Shown piece after piece: positions 45,424 through 55,388 of a DNA stretch of 64,000 nucleotides. The notes under the pieces were generated by a model. That model saw only the letters and a program-made list of their open reading frames with translations, did no database searches and was not told where the DNA came from. Within the stretch, counting starts at the first letter, position 1. Each line of letters begins with the position of its first letter. This stretch comes from Pseudoxanthomonas sp. (GTDB lineage: Bacteria > Pseudomonadota > Gammaproteobacteria > Xanthomonadales > Xanthomonadaceae). The position numbers and the translations under genes are program-made. The stretch covers positions 2,976,001 to 3,040,000 of the forward strand of contig NZ_CP114978.1 of assembly GCF_027498035.1 (NCBI RefSeq), in the 5' to 3' direction.

Positions 45424-46746
45424 TCACTGTGCTTGTGGGATTCGAGATAGCGTCCAGAACTCCTTGCCCATGGCGATCAGTAATTGCCAGTCCCGCGTGT
45501 CCAGCAGGTTGAGTCTGCGCCGCCTGGGCGACGGCTCCTGGCCAAGGTTCCGGGCGACGCCAAGTGCCACCACGCGCGGAACGCCATTGGTGAAGACCAG
45601 GGCCTCGGCAGCGGCCTCATCGTCATTGACATCGACCGCCCACACGCGCCCTCCATGCAGCTGCTTCACCCGATCAACCAGTGTGTGGCCCACGACAATC
45701 TGATCCACGTTGAACTGCGTCAGCGTCTCGTCGATCTGCGCCTGTGTGGCGGCGGGATAGGACGCTGCCAGTGCTTCGAAATAGCCGCGGTAGCGGGTGA
45801 CCCCTGCCAGTCCGAGTACCGCGTTTGCGTTGCCATCCCGTTGCGCGTGGCCGCCGTGCGCTTCGTTCTTCCAATAAGCATGCATAGCGGCGTTCAGTCC
45901 GGGCACGCCAAGACCGGTTTCAAGCACTGCGGGTGAAATGCCGCCATGTACGAACAGGACGCGGCCCAGAGTCAGGGTGACGGGCTGTTCGCGTAGCCAC
46001 GCACCGATGACGGTATCCGCAGCGAAGGCCTGGGAATAGCCGCCCATCGCTTTCAAGGCATATCGGTGGTCGGGGTGAGCGCGTGATGGATTGGCCTGCA
46101 GCACGTATTGCTCGTGATTGCCCAGCAGTACGTGGACCGCGCCACCCGCGGCCTGTGCCTGCGCTGCAAGCGCGCGTAGTCGCCAGAGCACGGCAAACAC
46201 GTCCTGGCCACGGTCCACCGAATCCCCCAGGATCACCAGGTGCCCGGTTCCGAAAGTCCACGTGCCGTTGTCGCCGGTGACGCTGAGCGCGCGTAGCGCC
46301 GCTTCCATGAAGGTGCTGTTCCCTTCCAGGTCGCTCAACACGACAACCTGCGCGGGCATCGGGGATATCGCGGGCGGCGGACGCACGGTGGCGAGCGAAT
46401 ACGCATGGCGCTTACCGGCGCATGTGATTTCCAGGACGTTCCCCGTGGTCGCCTGCCGGTGGACTGCATCCTGGCAGTACCACGTCGAAGTCCAGCTGTG
46501 CGCGTCGACCCGGCGTACAACGGGGCCATCCAGCCGATCGGGCAGCAAGACATGCTCTCCGGTGCCGGTGTAGATCGGGATGGCAATGGCCTGCCTGAAG
46601 ACGGGAATCAGAAGACGTTTGTGGGCACCGCCGGGCGTCATTTCGATCTGGGCGCCGTGCAGCGCGATGAGCGCAGCCAACAGCGCAAGGCCGGTCATGA
46701 GCAGGGCGAGGCGGCCCAGCCCTCTCAGGGTCGGTCGCAGTTTCAT
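45424..46746 (-). CDS. Calcineurin-like metallophosphoesterase, membrane-anchored
   Basis: 440 residues: N-terminal membrane segment (about 12-30), then a metallophosphatase core with VVLSDLEGN (first Asp ligand), LGDSVDRGQD, LLGNHEQY (Asn-His), and VVGHT plus LFVHGG. The order D-x-E, GDxxDRG, GNHE, GH matches the PPP/ApaH-like group. Located in the periplasm or membrane; substrate unknown. Start set at MKLRPTLRG, with an in-frame ATG 11 codons upstream as alternative. Confidence 0.85.
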   Translation of the reverse strand: MKLRPTLRGLGRLALLMTGLALLAALIALHGAQIEMTPGGAHKRLLIPVFRQAIAIPIYTGTGEHVLLPDRLDGPVVRRVDAHSWTSTWYCQDAVHRQATTGNVLEITCAGKRHAYSLATVRPPPAISPMPAQVVVLSDLEGNSTFMEAALRALSVTGDNGTWTFGTGHLVILGDSVDRGQDVFAVLWRLRALAAQAQAAGGAVHVLLGNHEQYVLQANPSRAHPDHRYALKAMGGYSQAFAADTVIGAWLREQPVTLTLGRVLFVHGGISPAVLETGLGVPGLNAAMHAYWKNEAHGGHAQRDGNANAVLGLAGVTRYRGYFEALAASYPAATQAQIDETLTQFNVDQIVVGHTLVDRVKQLHGGRVWAVDVNDDEAAAEALVFTNGVPRVVALGVARNLGQEPSPRRRRLNLLDTRDWQLLIAMGKEFWTLSRIPQAQ

Positions 46747-46922
46747 GGCATCTGCCCCTGCGTTGCCTGAGCGTTCCATGTCCCATCCCGGCCTGGCTTC
46801 ATGCCCTGTGGCTCCAACGTTTGTTCGTGGCGACGGTACGTTGCGTTGGGTGGGCGAAGCCGGTGCAGGAAGTCACAGGGACGGGTGGCATGGCATCGTG
46901 ACGGCGGTGCTATGGTCGGCCC

Positions 46923-47471
46923 ATGAGCAAGGTCAGCAGCAGGATCACGTTCAAGGCAAGGCTGCTGAAGCCGGCGATGCCGGTGGAGGCCACGTGGAGC
47001 TTCCTGCTGTTGCCTGCCGCGGCCAGCGCCAGGCTGCCGACGCGCGGGATGGTCACGGTGGACGGCACGTTCGCCGGTCAGGCATTCCAGGCGACGCTGG
47101 AACCGGATGGGCAGGGCAGTCACTGGTTGAAGGTCGAGGCCGGGTTGCGTGAGGCCGCGGGCATCGCCGTGGGAGACAAGGTGGCGCTGCATCTCACGCC
47201 AGTGGCCGAAGAACCCGAACCCGTCGTGCCACCGGACATTCGCAAGGCGTTCGCCGAACACCCGGCCGCGCGCGCGACCTGGGACGACATCACGCCGATG
47301 GCGCGACGGGACTGGATCTTCTGGATGACCTCGGGCAAGAAGGCCGAGACGCGGGCCAAACGCATCGCCACCGCCTGCGACATACTGGCCAACGGCAAGC
47401 GGCGGGCATGCTGCTTTGATCGGTCGGGCATGTACAGCAACAGCCTGAGCGCGCCGAAAGCCGCGTCCTGA
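46923..47471 (+). CDS. YdeI/OmpD-associated family protein with DUF1905 domain
   Basis: 182 residues: N-terminal DUF1905 beta-fold (ITFKARLLKPAMPVEATWSFLLLP ... GTFAGQAFQATLEPDGQGSHWLKV), then a YdeI-type helical tail (PPDIRKAFAEHPAARATWDDITPMARRDWIFWMTSGKKAETRAKRIA). Cytoplasmic; role unknown. Start ATG at 46923. Confidence 0.8.
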   Translation: MSKVSSRITFKARLLKPAMPVEATWSFLLLPAAASARLPTRGMVTVDGTFAGQAFQATLEPDGQGSHWLKVEAGLREAAGIAVGDKVALHLTPVAEEPEPVVPPDIRKAFAEHPAARATWDDITPMARRDWIFWMTSGKKAETRAKRIATACDILANGKRRACCFDRSGMYSNSLSAPKAAS

Positions 47472-47603
47472 GGTCACGCTGCAGCGGCCGGACGTACGCG
47501 GCCGGGAACAATCCCGCCATCGCCACGACTTCCGGCCCACGCCCGGCGCCGGGCGCGGTGCTACGGTGCGCCGTTGCCTTCCGTCCTGCCGTTGGAGCCT
47601 GCC

Positions 47604-49550
47604 ATGTCCCTTGCCCGTTGCGTTGCCGTCGCCGTGACGTCGCCCCGAACCCGTCTGTCCGTTGCGCTGGGGTTGGCGCTGATTGCTGGTGTGGCCTCGG
47701 CCCAGGTGGCGCGCACGCCCGACGTGCCGGCGCCGCAGGACGTGCCGTATCCGGGCCAGATCGCGTTGAAGGTCGATGCCAGCGACACGACGCAGGGCAT
47801 CTTCCGCGTGCATGAGTCGATCCCGGTGCAGGCGGGCAAGGTGACGCTGCTGTATCCGGAGTGGATTCCCGGCGCGCATTCGCCGAGCGGCCCGATCGCG
47901 CAGCTGGCCGGGTTGAAGTTCAGCGCCAACGGCAAGCCGCTGGCGTGGACGCGCGATACCTACGATGTGTACGCCTTCCACGTGGACGTGCCGGCCGGGG
48001 TGACCACGCTGGAGGCGCAGTTCCAGTACCTGTCGGCACGCGATGGCGGCTTCCAGATGACCGACAAGCTGCTGATGCTGGATTGGGACCAGATGTCGCT
48101 GTATCCGGCCGGCTATTACACGCGTGGCATCCAGGTGCAGCCGAGCGTGACCTTGCCGGCCGGCTGGCAGTTTGGCAGCGCGCTGCGTGCGTCGAGCAAG
48201 GACGGCGCGACCACCACCTTCCAGCCGGTGCCGTACAACACGCTGGTCGATTCACCGATCTACGCCGGTCAGCATTTCAAGCAGGTCGATCTGACCCCGC
48301 CGGGTGGCGCGCCGGTATTCCTGGACATGGTCGCCGACGATGCCAAGGACCTGGAGATGACGCCCGAACAGCTGGCCGCGCACCGCGCGCTGCCGGTGCA
48401 GGCGACCCGGTTGTTCGGCTCGCATCACTACGACCACTACGATTTCCTGTTCTCGCTGTCCGACCACTTGGCGGGCAACGGGCTGGAGCACCACCAGTCC
48501 AGCGAGAACGGCCTGGGCCCGGGCTACTTCACCGACTGGAAGGACAACCCGACCGACCGCGACCTGCTGGCGCATGAGTTCACGCATTCGTGGAATGGCA
48601 AGTTCCGCCGCGGCGCGGACCTGTGGACGCCCAACTTCAACGTGCCGATGGGTGATTCGCTGCTGTGGGTGTACGAGGGTGCGACGCAGTACTGGGGCTT
48701 TGTGCTGACCGCGCGGGCCGGGCTGTGGACGCCGCAGCAGTTCCGCGACGCGCTGGCGATGGTGGCGGCCAACTATGACCGCAACCGGGTCGGCTTCGAT
48801 TGGCGCACGCTGGAAGACACCACCAACGATCCGACCGCCGCGCATCGCGCGCCGCTGCCGTACCGCAGTTGGCAGATGAGCGAGGAGTACTACAGCGCCG
48901 GCCAGATGGTGTGGCTGCAGATCGATGCGCGGCTGCGCGCGCTGACCGGTGGAAAGAAATCGCTGGACGATTTCGCCAAGGCGTTCTTCAGCGTGGACGA
49001 TGGCAGCTACGTGACCCATCCGTATACGTTCGAGGACGTGGTCAGCACGCTGGACGGCGTGGCCCACGACGACTGGGCCGGTTTCCTCAAAAGCCGCGTG
49101 CAGAGCGTGCAGCCGTCGTTGCTCGATGGCATCGCCGCCAGTGGCTGGAAGCTGGTCTACACCGATACGCCGAGCGAGTACGAAACCCAGTACAACAGCA
49201 ACCCGCAGTCAGCGCGGCACCGCTACAACTTCGCTTGGTCGATTGGCCTGACCATGAACGACGACGGCACCATCAACGACGTGCGCTGGGATGGCCCGGC
49301 GTTCAAAGCGGGGGTGAGTACCGGCGCCAAGCTGATGGCGGTCAACGGGCGCGATTATTCGGCGGCGGTGCTCAAGCGCGCGATCAGCACGGCCAAGGGC
49401 AGCAGCGCACCGATCACCTTGCTGTTGCAGTTCCAGGGCGGCGTGCGCACCGTACAGGTCGATTACCACGACGGCCTGCAGTATCCGCACCTGGTGCGCG
49501 TGGATGGCACCCCGGATTACCTGAGCGAGAGCATCAAGCCGAAGGGTTGA
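47604..49550 (+). CDS. M61-family glycyl aminopeptidase, secreted
   Basis: 648 residues with a signal peptide (VALGLALIAGVASAQ). The N-terminal beta domain of M61 is followed by the zinc motif LLAHEFTHSWNGKFRRGADLW (HEFTH, about residues 327-331), a downstream Glu in WVYEGATQYWG, and a C-terminal PDZ-like domain (VRWDGPAFKAGVSTGAKLMAVNGRDYS). It trims peptides with N-terminal Gly or Ala in the periplasm. Start taken at MSLARCVAV; the in-frame ATG 10 codons upstream lies at a weaker position. Confidence 0.92.
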   Translation: MSLARCVAVAVTSPRTRLSVALGLALIAGVASAQVARTPDVPAPQDVPYPGQIALKVDASDTTQGIFRVHESIPVQAGKVTLLYPEWIPGAHSPSGPIAQLAGLKFSANGKPLAWTRDTYDVYAFHVDVPAGVTTLEAQFQYLSARDGGFQMTDKLLMLDWDQMSLYPAGYYTRGIQVQPSVTLPAGWQFGSALRASSKDGATTTFQPVPYNTLVDSPIYAGQHFKQVDLTPPGGAPVFLDMVADDAKDLEMTPEQLAAHRALPVQATRLFGSHHYDHYDFLFSLSDHLAGNGLEHHQSSENGLGPGYFTDWKDNPTDRDLLAHEFTHSWNGKFRRGADLWTPNFNVPMGDSLLWVYEGATQYWGFVLTARAGLWTPQQFRDALAMVAANYDRNRVGFDWRTLEDTTNDPTAAHRAPLPYRSWQMSEEYYSAGQMVWLQIDARLRALTGGKKSLDDFAKAFFSVDDGSYVTHPYTFEDVVSTLDGVAHDDWAGFLKSRVQSVQPSLLDGIAASGWKLVYTDTPSEYETQYNSNPQSARHRYNFAWSIGLTMNDDGTINDVRWDGPAFKAGVSTGAKLMAVNGRDYSAAVLKRAISTAKGSSAPITLLLQFQGGVRTVQVDYHDGLQYPHLVRVDGTPDYLSESIKPKG

Positions 49551-49556
49551 GGCGAG

Positions 49557-49590
49557 CGTCGTGGTTCCCGCGCAGGCGGGAATGACGATT
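49557..49590. repeat. REP-like hairpin
   Basis: TTCCCGCgcagGCGGGAATGAC: CCCGC pairs with GCGGG, and the unit ends ATGAC like the other REP copies. It separates the convergent M61 and FUSC genes. Confidence 0.6.
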
Positions 49591-49610
49591 CCGGGTGTCG
49601 ATTGAAATGA

Positions 49611-51653
49611 TCAGCTCGCGGCCACCGCCAGTGGCTGGTTCTTCGGCGCGCTGCGGCTGAACAGGCCGTGGCGCAGGCCCACCAGTCCCAGCAACGCGGC
49701 ATCGCGCGTGGCACCGGCGGGCAGGCCGCCCAGGCGCGATAAGGATGCATCCAGTGCATCGCGCAGGGCTTCGGGGGCGTCGATCTGGTGCCCGGCGTCG
49801 GCCTGGGCGCGGTAGTGCGCGGTGATCCGGGCCAGCAGCGCATCGACGTTGCTGGCCGAAGGTTCGGGCAGTTCGCGCCGTGCCCGGCGCAGCTGCAGGA
49901 TGTTCAGGCCGATGCGGGTCTCCTCCAGCAGGTCGACCGTGGCCAGGTCGCTGCCTTCGGCGGTGGCCGCCAGGCGCGGCGTGGCCAGGCCGAGCAGGTC
50001 GAGCATGCGGCCAGTGAAGCGCGCGCGGTCCTGCTGGCCGTGGCCGGCAGCGGCATCGGCCAGCAATGACCAGCCCGCGCGGACCAGGCGGCGCGCGCTC
50101 CATTCGGCACCGACCGAGCGGAACAGCCGCGTCATCACGATGGCGAACACCAGCCCCAGCAGCATCGACACGGCGGTGTTGATGTAGGTCTGGAAGTCGG
50201 CGTGATAGCTGCTCTGCAGGCCGAGCAGTGTCGACATGTTGGCCAGCATGATCAGGCCCATGAGCATCGTCGCGGGGCGATAGACCAGCAGGCCCAGCGG
50301 CAGGAACACCGGCGCCAGCACCAGCACCAGCGCGCCGAAATCCTTGACCGCCGGGAAGATGCCGAAGATGTAGATGCCGGCCACCACGCAGGCCACGATG
50401 GTGCCCGACAGGAACTTGAGGATGTTGGGGACCGGGTCGTCCATGCCGGCGAAGAACGCCGTGCCGACCGCGGCCATCATCGCGCCCAGGCCTCCGGCCG
50501 GCCAGCCGGTCCAGATCCACAGCAGGCAGTAGGCGAACACCGTGGCGCCGGCACTGAGCGCGCCGAACAGGACCATCGGCAGGTCGATGTGGCGTTGTTC
50601 GATGCCGGTGTCGAAGCCGGGTCCGCGCGCCGGGCCGAACACCGGCAGGCGTTGTTCGTGGCCGGTGCCGATGTCGTGCTGCAGGCGACGGCACTCGTCC
50701 CACAGCGTGAGCAGTTCATCCAGTCGCAGCAGCAGGCTGTTGCCGACCAGTGCGTCGATGTCGCGGGTCAGTGCCGGGCGCAGCGCGGTGATGCGTGCGC
50801 GCAGGGCATCCAGGGTCTCCGGCGCCGGCGTGGCCTGGTGCTGCCAGGCGCTGATGTCTTCGATCAGCGTGGTGAGCTCGACCGAAAGCGCCGCATGATC
50901 GTGCAGCGTGTCCATCCGGTCGGTGATGCCGGCCAGGGTGGGGATGAGTTCGAGCATGCGTGCGCGCAGTTCGCGCATCTGGGCATGCACCTGCGGATGG
51001 CGCGTGCTGTCGCGGCTGGCCATGACGATCAGTTGCTCGAACTGGCCAAGATCGGCGGCCAGGCGACCGCGGCGCGCATCGCGATGGCCGTCGCGGCGCA
51101 GCACCAGCGTGCACCAGGCCACCGCGTCGTCCATCCAGGCACCGATGCGGCCGGTGATCACCGACTTCATCGACGAGGGGAACACCAGCGCCGCCACCAG
51201 CACCGCGCACAGCGCACCGACGATGATCTCCTCGCTGCGGGCGACGGCCACGTCGAAGATGCCTTCAGGCTGGGTCACGGCGGGAAAGCCGATGAAGGCG
51301 GTGGTGTAGCTGGCCAGCAGGAACACATACGCCGACGGCCCGCGGTTGAGCAGCGAGATGCACAGGCAGCCGGCCAGCCACAGCGACAGCGCCAGGCTCA
51401 GCAGGACCGGCGCCTGCGACAGCGGCGGCAGCAGCATCACCGTGCCGACCGCGCCGATCAGCGTGCCGACGATGCGATAGAGCCCGCGCGAGCGGGTCCC
51501 GCCCAGCATCGGCTGGATCACGATGTAGACCGTGGACATCGCCCAGTACGGCCGCGGCAGGTTGCCCCACAGGCCGATGAACAACGCCGCCACCGCGGCC
51601 AGGTAAGCCTTGCTGGAGAACAGCCAGGCGCGCTTGTCCAGCAAGACGTTCAT
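49611..51653 (-). CDS. FUSC-family aromatic acid exporter (AaeB-like inner-membrane subunit)
   Basis: 680 residues with two bundles of membrane segments: an N-terminal set (AYLAAVAALFIGLWGNL, ... LASYTTAFIGFPA) and a second FUSC-type set around residues 350-510 (VLFGALSAGATVFAYCLLWIWTGWPAGGLGAMMAAVGTAFFAG). Cytoplasmic domains between them are helical. In the pump it works with a membrane-fusion and an outer-membrane subunit to export hydroxybenzoates or similar acids. Start set at MNVLLDKRAW. Last gene of the operon. Confidence 0.88.
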   Translation of the reverse strand: MNVLLDKRAWLFSSKAYLAAVAALFIGLWGNLPRPYWAMSTVYIVIQPMLGGTRSRGLYRIVGTLIGAVGTVMLLPPLSQAPVLLSLALSLWLAGCLCISLLNRGPSAYVFLLASYTTAFIGFPAVTQPEGIFDVAVARSEEIIVGALCAVLVAALVFPSSMKSVITGRIGAWMDDAVAWCTLVLRRDGHRDARRGRLAADLGQFEQLIVMASRDSTRHPQVHAQMRELRARMLELIPTLAGITDRMDTLHDHAALSVELTTLIEDISAWQHQATPAPETLDALRARITALRPALTRDIDALVGNSLLLRLDELLTLWDECRRLQHDIGTGHEQRLPVFGPARGPGFDTGIEQRHIDLPMVLFGALSAGATVFAYCLLWIWTGWPAGGLGAMMAAVGTAFFAGMDDPVPNILKFLSGTIVACVVAGIYIFGIFPAVKDFGALVLVLAPVFLPLGLLVYRPATMLMGLIMLANMSTLLGLQSSYHADFQTYINTAVSMLLGLVFAIVMTRLFRSVGAEWSARRLVRAGWSLLADAAAGHGQQDRARFTGRMLDLLGLATPRLAATAEGSDLATVDLLEETRIGLNILQLRRARRELPEPSASNVDALLARITAHYRAQADAGHQIDAPEALRDALDASLSRLGGLPAGATRDAALLGLVGLRHGLFSRSAPKNQPLAVAAS

Positions 51654-51672
51654 GCGATGGTGTCCGCGTGGA

Positions 51673-53115
51673 TCACGGCGTGGCCGTGGCTTGCTGCCAG
51701 CCACCACCCAGGGCCAGGAACAGGCGGATCTGGTCCTGCGAGACCTGCGCCTGCGCATCGGCCAGCGCGGTTTCGCTGCCCACGCGGGTGCGGTCGGCAT
51801 CCAGGCTGGCCAGATACGGGCGACGTCCGGCCTGGTACAGGCGGCGGTCTTCATCGGCGGCGCGCTGGGCCTGTTCCAGCGCCTGTTGCAGCGACTGCAC
51901 GCGTTGCAGGTCCTGCACGTAGCGGCTCAGTGCGGTCTGGGTTTCGCGCAGCGCGTTGAGCACGGCCTGGTCGAATTCGGCCAGGGCCAGCTGCTGGCCG
52001 GCCTTGGCCACTTCCACCCGTGCCTTGGCGCCGGCGCTGGGGATCGACCAGTGGATGGCCGGGCCGATCGACCACTCCTGCGTGGCCGGCTTGCCGAAGT
52101 CTTCCAACAGGCCGGCCGCGCCGACCGAGGCGCCGATGGTGATGTCCGGGTACAGCTCGGCCGTGGCCACGCCGATCTCGGCGGTGGCGGCATGCAGCTC
52201 GCGTTCGGCACGGCGCACATCGGGACGACGGCGCAGCAGGGCGGCGCCATCGCCAATCGGGATTGCGCGGGCCAGTTCTGGCGCATCGGCGCACTGGTCC
52301 ACGCCATCGGGGATCTGGTCCGGGGTCTGGCCGAGCAGCGCGGCCAGTTCGTATTCGGCAGCGAGCTTGCGTGCGCGCAGCGGCGGCAGCGAGGCCTGCA
52401 GCGTGGCCAGTTGGGCGCCGGCGCGATCGACCGTGCTGCTGGTGCCGCGACCGGCGGCGTGCATGCGCTGGGCCACGTCCTGGGTGCGCTGCTGCAGGTC
52501 GATGGAATGGGTTGCGATGTGCAGCTCGTGATTGAGGTGGCAGGTTTCCACGTAGCTGCCCACCACCTGGGCGACCACGCTGATGCGGGCCAGGTCGCGC
52601 GCGGCCATCACCGACTCGGCGCTGGCCTGCGAGGCTTCGGTTGCGCGCCGCAGCTTGCCGAACAGGTCGGTCTGGTAGGACGCGGAAAAGCCGCCGCTGG
52701 CCAGGTTGAACACCGGCAGCTTTTCTTCCTGCAGGAACGATTCGGCCGAGACCTGCGCGCGCTGCACGCCGGCTTCGGCGCCGAAATCGAAACCGCCCGC
52801 GGCCGCGGTCTGCTGGTACATCGCGCTGGCTTTATCCAGGCGCGCACTGGCCACGCGCAGTTCCACGCTGTTGTCGAATGCTTGCTGGACCAGCCTGTCG
52901 AGCAGCGGATCGTCGTAGAGCTTCCACCACTGGTCGACCGCGGCATCCCCGCTGTCCAGCGCGGCCGAATCGCCGGTGTCCAGGGTCAGTGGCTGCGCCT
53001 GCAGCTGCGCGTAGCGCGACTCGGCCGGCAGCACGTAGTTGGGGCCGACGGTGGTGCAGGCGGCCAGCGCGGCGCTCAGCGCGGCCAGGCCGATGACAAG
53101 GCGCGGGTGGCTCAT
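51673..53115 (-). CDS. NodT-family outer-membrane efflux lipoprotein
   Basis: 480 residues with lipobox LAACTTVGPNY (Cys near 20), the usual NodT start. Two repeats of helical/OEP pattern (RVASARLDKASAMYQQTAAAG ... LNALRETQTALSRYVQDLQRVQSLQ) form the periplasmic tunnel. Outer-membrane channel of the tripartite pump. Its start overlaps the membrane-fusion gene by 4 bases. Confidence 0.9.
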   Translation of the reverse strand: MSHPRLVIGLAALSAALAACTTVGPNYVLPAESRYAQLQAQPLTLDTGDSAALDSGDAAVDQWWKLYDDPLLDRLVQQAFDNSVELRVASARLDKASAMYQQTAAAGGFDFGAEAGVQRAQVSAESFLQEEKLPVFNLASGGFSASYQTDLFGKLRRATEASQASAESVMAARDLARISVVAQVVGSYVETCHLNHELHIATHSIDLQQRTQDVAQRMHAAGRGTSSTVDRAGAQLATLQASLPPLRARKLAAEYELAALLGQTPDQIPDGVDQCADAPELARAIPIGDGAALLRRRPDVRRAERELHAATAEIGVATAELYPDITIGASVGAAGLLEDFGKPATQEWSIGPAIHWSIPSAGAKARVEVAKAGQQLALAEFDQAVLNALRETQTALSRYVQDLQRVQSLQQALEQAQRAADEDRRLYQAGRRPYLASLDADRTRVGSETALADAQAQVSQDQIRLFLALGGGWQQATATP

Positions 53116-54035
53116 GACTGCGGCCTGGTCCCGGTCTGTGCGGTGGCCGGGGGGGCGTCGGTTTTCGCTTCGGGCGGCAGCACGTTGACCGTGGCGGTGC
53201 GGCCGACCACCAGCTGCAGGTCGGCCGGCGCGTCTTCCACGCTCACCCGCACCGGGATGCGCTGGGCCAGGCGCACCCAGTCGAAGGCGGGATTGACATT
53301 GGGCAGCAGGCTCGCGCCCTGGGTGCGGTAACGGTCCTCGATGCCGGCGGCGATGCTCAGCACGTGGCCGTGCAGGGTGCGGCCGTCGCCCATCACCCGC
53401 ACTTCCACCGGCTGGCCGGGGGCGATGCGGTGCAGGCGGGTTTCCTCGAAGTAGCCGTCCACGCGCAGCGAGGCGGTATCGAGCACGGCAAACACCGGCT
53501 TGCCCGCCGTGACGTAGTCGCCGATGCGCACGGTGCGGTCGGTCAGGCGCCCGTCGACCGGACTGTGCACTTCGGTGCGGGCCAGGTTGAGCCGGGCCAG
53601 GTCGACGCCGGCCTGGGCGGTGGCCACCGCGGCCAGGGCTTTGTCCAGGTTGGCGCGGCGCTCTTCGATCTCCTCGGCCGACACCAGGTCGCGCACGCCG
53701 TGGTCGCGGGCGACCTCGCGCTTGAGCTGGGCGACCACGGCCTGGGCCTGGGCCTGGGCGGCCTGGGCTTGTTCCAGCGCGATTTCGTAGCGGGCGCGGT
53801 CGACCACGAACAGCCGCTGGCCTTTCTTCACCGCGGCGTTGTCATCGACCTGCACGTCGGTGACCAGGCCCGAGACATCGGGTGCGACCTGGACGATGTC
53901 GGCGTTGACGTGGGCGTCGCGCGTCCACGGCGCTTCCATGTAGTAGCCCCACAGATGGTTGACGGCCAACGCCGCCACGCCGAGGGCAAGCACGGTGATC
54001 ACGACGGGCTTGGCCCGCGCCAGAGGGGTTTTCAT
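53112..54035 (-). CDS. HlyD/EmrA-family membrane-fusion subunit (AaeA-like)
   Basis: 307 residues: N-terminal membrane anchor (about 9-29), then the lipoyl-like half NADIVQVAPDVSGLVTDVQVDDNAAVKKGQRLFVVD, a coiled hairpin, LARTEVHSPVDGRLTDRTVRIGDYVTAGKP, and a C-terminal barrel. It links the inner-membrane exporter and the NodT channel. Start set at MKTPLARAKPV; upstream in-frame residues overlap DUF1656 and MarR sequence and are rejected. Confidence 0.9.
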   Translation of the reverse strand: MKTPLARAKPVVITVLALGVAALAVNHLWGYYMEAPWTRDAHVNADIVQVAPDVSGLVTDVQVDDNAAVKKGQRLFVVDRARYEIALEQAQAAQAQAQAVVAQLKREVARDHGVRDLVSAEEIEERRANLDKALAAVATAQAGVDLARLNLARTEVHSPVDGRLTDRTVRIGDYVTAGKPVFAVLDTASLRVDGYFEETRLHRIAPGQPVEVRVMGDGRTLHGHVLSIAAGIEDRYRTQGASLLPNVNPAFDWVRLAQRIPVRVSVEDAPADLQLVVGRTATVNVLPPEAKTDAPPATAQTGTRPQS

Positions 54036-54241
54036 GGGGAAATCCAGTGCAGCAGCCGGTACAGGCCGTCGAGGAGGATGAGGAACAGGGCGAAGTTGAA
54101 GAGCGAGGGATGCCAGATGTGGTGGTAAGCACCCAGCCGCTGCAGGACGAAGCGCACGCCGCCCTTGAGCAGGTACGCCAACGTCATCAGGGCCAGCAGC
54201 GTCGGGACAAAGACGCCGTAGACGGTGAATTCTCCGGGCAT
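54032..54241 (-). CDS. DUF1656 small membrane protein (AaeX-like)
   Basis: 69 residues, two hydrophobic segments (FVPTLLALMTLAYLLKG and LFNFALFLILLDGLYRLL). DUF1656/AaeX proteins accompany FUSC aromatic-acid pumps; role unknown. Start set at MPGEFTVYGVFVP, the family's typical beginning. The stop overlaps the membrane-fusion start by 4 bases. Confidence 0.88.
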   Translation of the reverse strand: MPGEFTVYGVFVPTLLALMTLAYLLKGGVRFVLQRLGAYHHIWHPSLFNFALFLILLDGLYRLLHWISP

Positions 54242-54328
54242 GGGAGTGTGTGGATTTCGCAACGAGGGAGGGGAGGGGGCAGGACCCGCGCCGTGGGGCG
54301 CGGCACGACACGACGGGATGCAGCGGGG

Positions 54329-54769
54329 TCAGGAAGCTTTGGCGGCCTCTTCCACGATCTGGTACAGGCGCAGGATGGTGTCCATCTCCTGTGCCGACAG
54401 CGCGCCGAAGGTGGCCCGACGCAGGTCCGCCAGCTGGGTTTCGAGCTGCTGGAGCAGCACTTCGCCCGCTTCGGTCAGCCACAGCAGGTTGGCGCGGCGG
54501 TCGTTGGCGTCGCATTCGCGGCGCACCAGTCCGGCCGTGGCCAGCTTGTCCAGGATTCGCACCAGCGAGGGGCCCTCCACCCCGATCAGCTGGGCCAGTT
54601 CCACCTGCCGGATGCCGCCGCCGGAGCGGCCGATCATCAGCAGGGGCATGGTCATGGCATTGCTGATGCCCTGTCCGGCCAGCGCGTTGTCGACGACCTT
54701 CTGCCACTGCCGCCCGGCCAGGATCAGGCCGGAGGACAGCTGGAAACGGAGGTGGTCTGGCGTGGGCAT
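54329..54769 (-). CDS. MarR-family transcriptional regulator of the efflux operon
   Basis: 146 residues, winged helix: MPLLMIGRSGGGIRQVELAQLIGVEGPSLVRILDKLATAGLVRREC (about 41-86) then the wing DANDRRANLLWLTEAG. MarR proteins commonly repress their own operon and release DNA on binding phenolic acids. It is the first gene of the operon, 87 bases from DUF1656. The AT-rich stretch just upstream (54770-54815) is the likely promoter/operator. Confidence 0.9.
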   Translation of the reverse strand: MPTPDHLRFQLSSGLILAGRQWQKVVDNALAGQGISNAMTMPLLMIGRSGGGIRQVELAQLIGVEGPSLVRILDKLATAGLVRRECDANDRRANLLWLTEAGEVLLQQLETQLADLRRATFGALSAQEMDTILRLYQIVEEAAKAS

Positions 54770-55207
54770 CGGAATATGATGCTCGTCTATTAATGAGTTT
54801 GCTATCTATTTTTTTGGCGAATCTGCGTCGGCCGCAGCGGATGCTGATGTGGATCGATACATGTCATGCAACTCGCCGACACCTAACGTGCAATTTGTCG
54901 ACGCAAATCATGCAAGTCGCTTAGGAACGTCTTCAGAAACAAGTTGTTGATTCGTTGAGAGATCGAGCGCAGAAAACATATCCACAGCCGCACAGGCATT
55001 GACCAATGGACCAGAAAGCACAAGCGCAGGCGCTTGATTGCTTATTTCGACTCGTGCCTAACTGATCGTTAGCACTTACAACTGGTTTTTCCATGCCGAG
55101 ATGCGGGGCAGTTCGTAGAGCAGGAACTCCAGTGTTTCGATAGCCTTAGTCTATGGCTGGGCGAGATTCCTCTCTCAATAAGCACTTAAACCACTTGGAG
55201 CAATGGA
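54770..55207. other. Intergenic region, AT-richer, before the IS-interrupted gene
   Basis: No gene supported. The part next to marR (54780-54815) reads TATTAATGAGTTTGCTATC and is AT-rich, suited to a promoter. The rest (54830-55200) is less GC-rich than the surroundings and may be acquired DNA. Confidence 0.35.
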
Positions 55208-55388
55208 ATGCAGATCTACTGCCGAGGCATCGCAAAAATCCAGCACGCCGACACTCAACTCATCTATGAGATCGATGCTGATGAATTGGACTGGCAAGAC
55301 TCGGGCTCTGATGAAAGGGGTATGGGCCCCGAGTATCACTACGAAGCGGTGATCGAACATCCTGAACTAGGAATCATGACGTGGGGTC
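55208..55388 (+). pseudogene. Small protein gene cut by IS insertion, unknown function
   Basis: About 60 codons from ATG 55208 (GGAG upstream) with an acidic, Tyr/Glu/Asp-rich product (YEIDADELDWQDSGSDERG ... GPEYHYEAVIEHPELGIMTW). The natural reading ends where the IS3 element begins, and the 3' part is lost. It resembles small immunity-type or cytoplasmic proteins but no family was recognised. GC is lower than neighbours. Confidence 0.5.

Noticed and set aside
54830..55200. Gene in the AT-rich stretch downstream of marR
   Set aside because: No open frame with a start, ribosome-binding site and protein-like composition was found on either strand.
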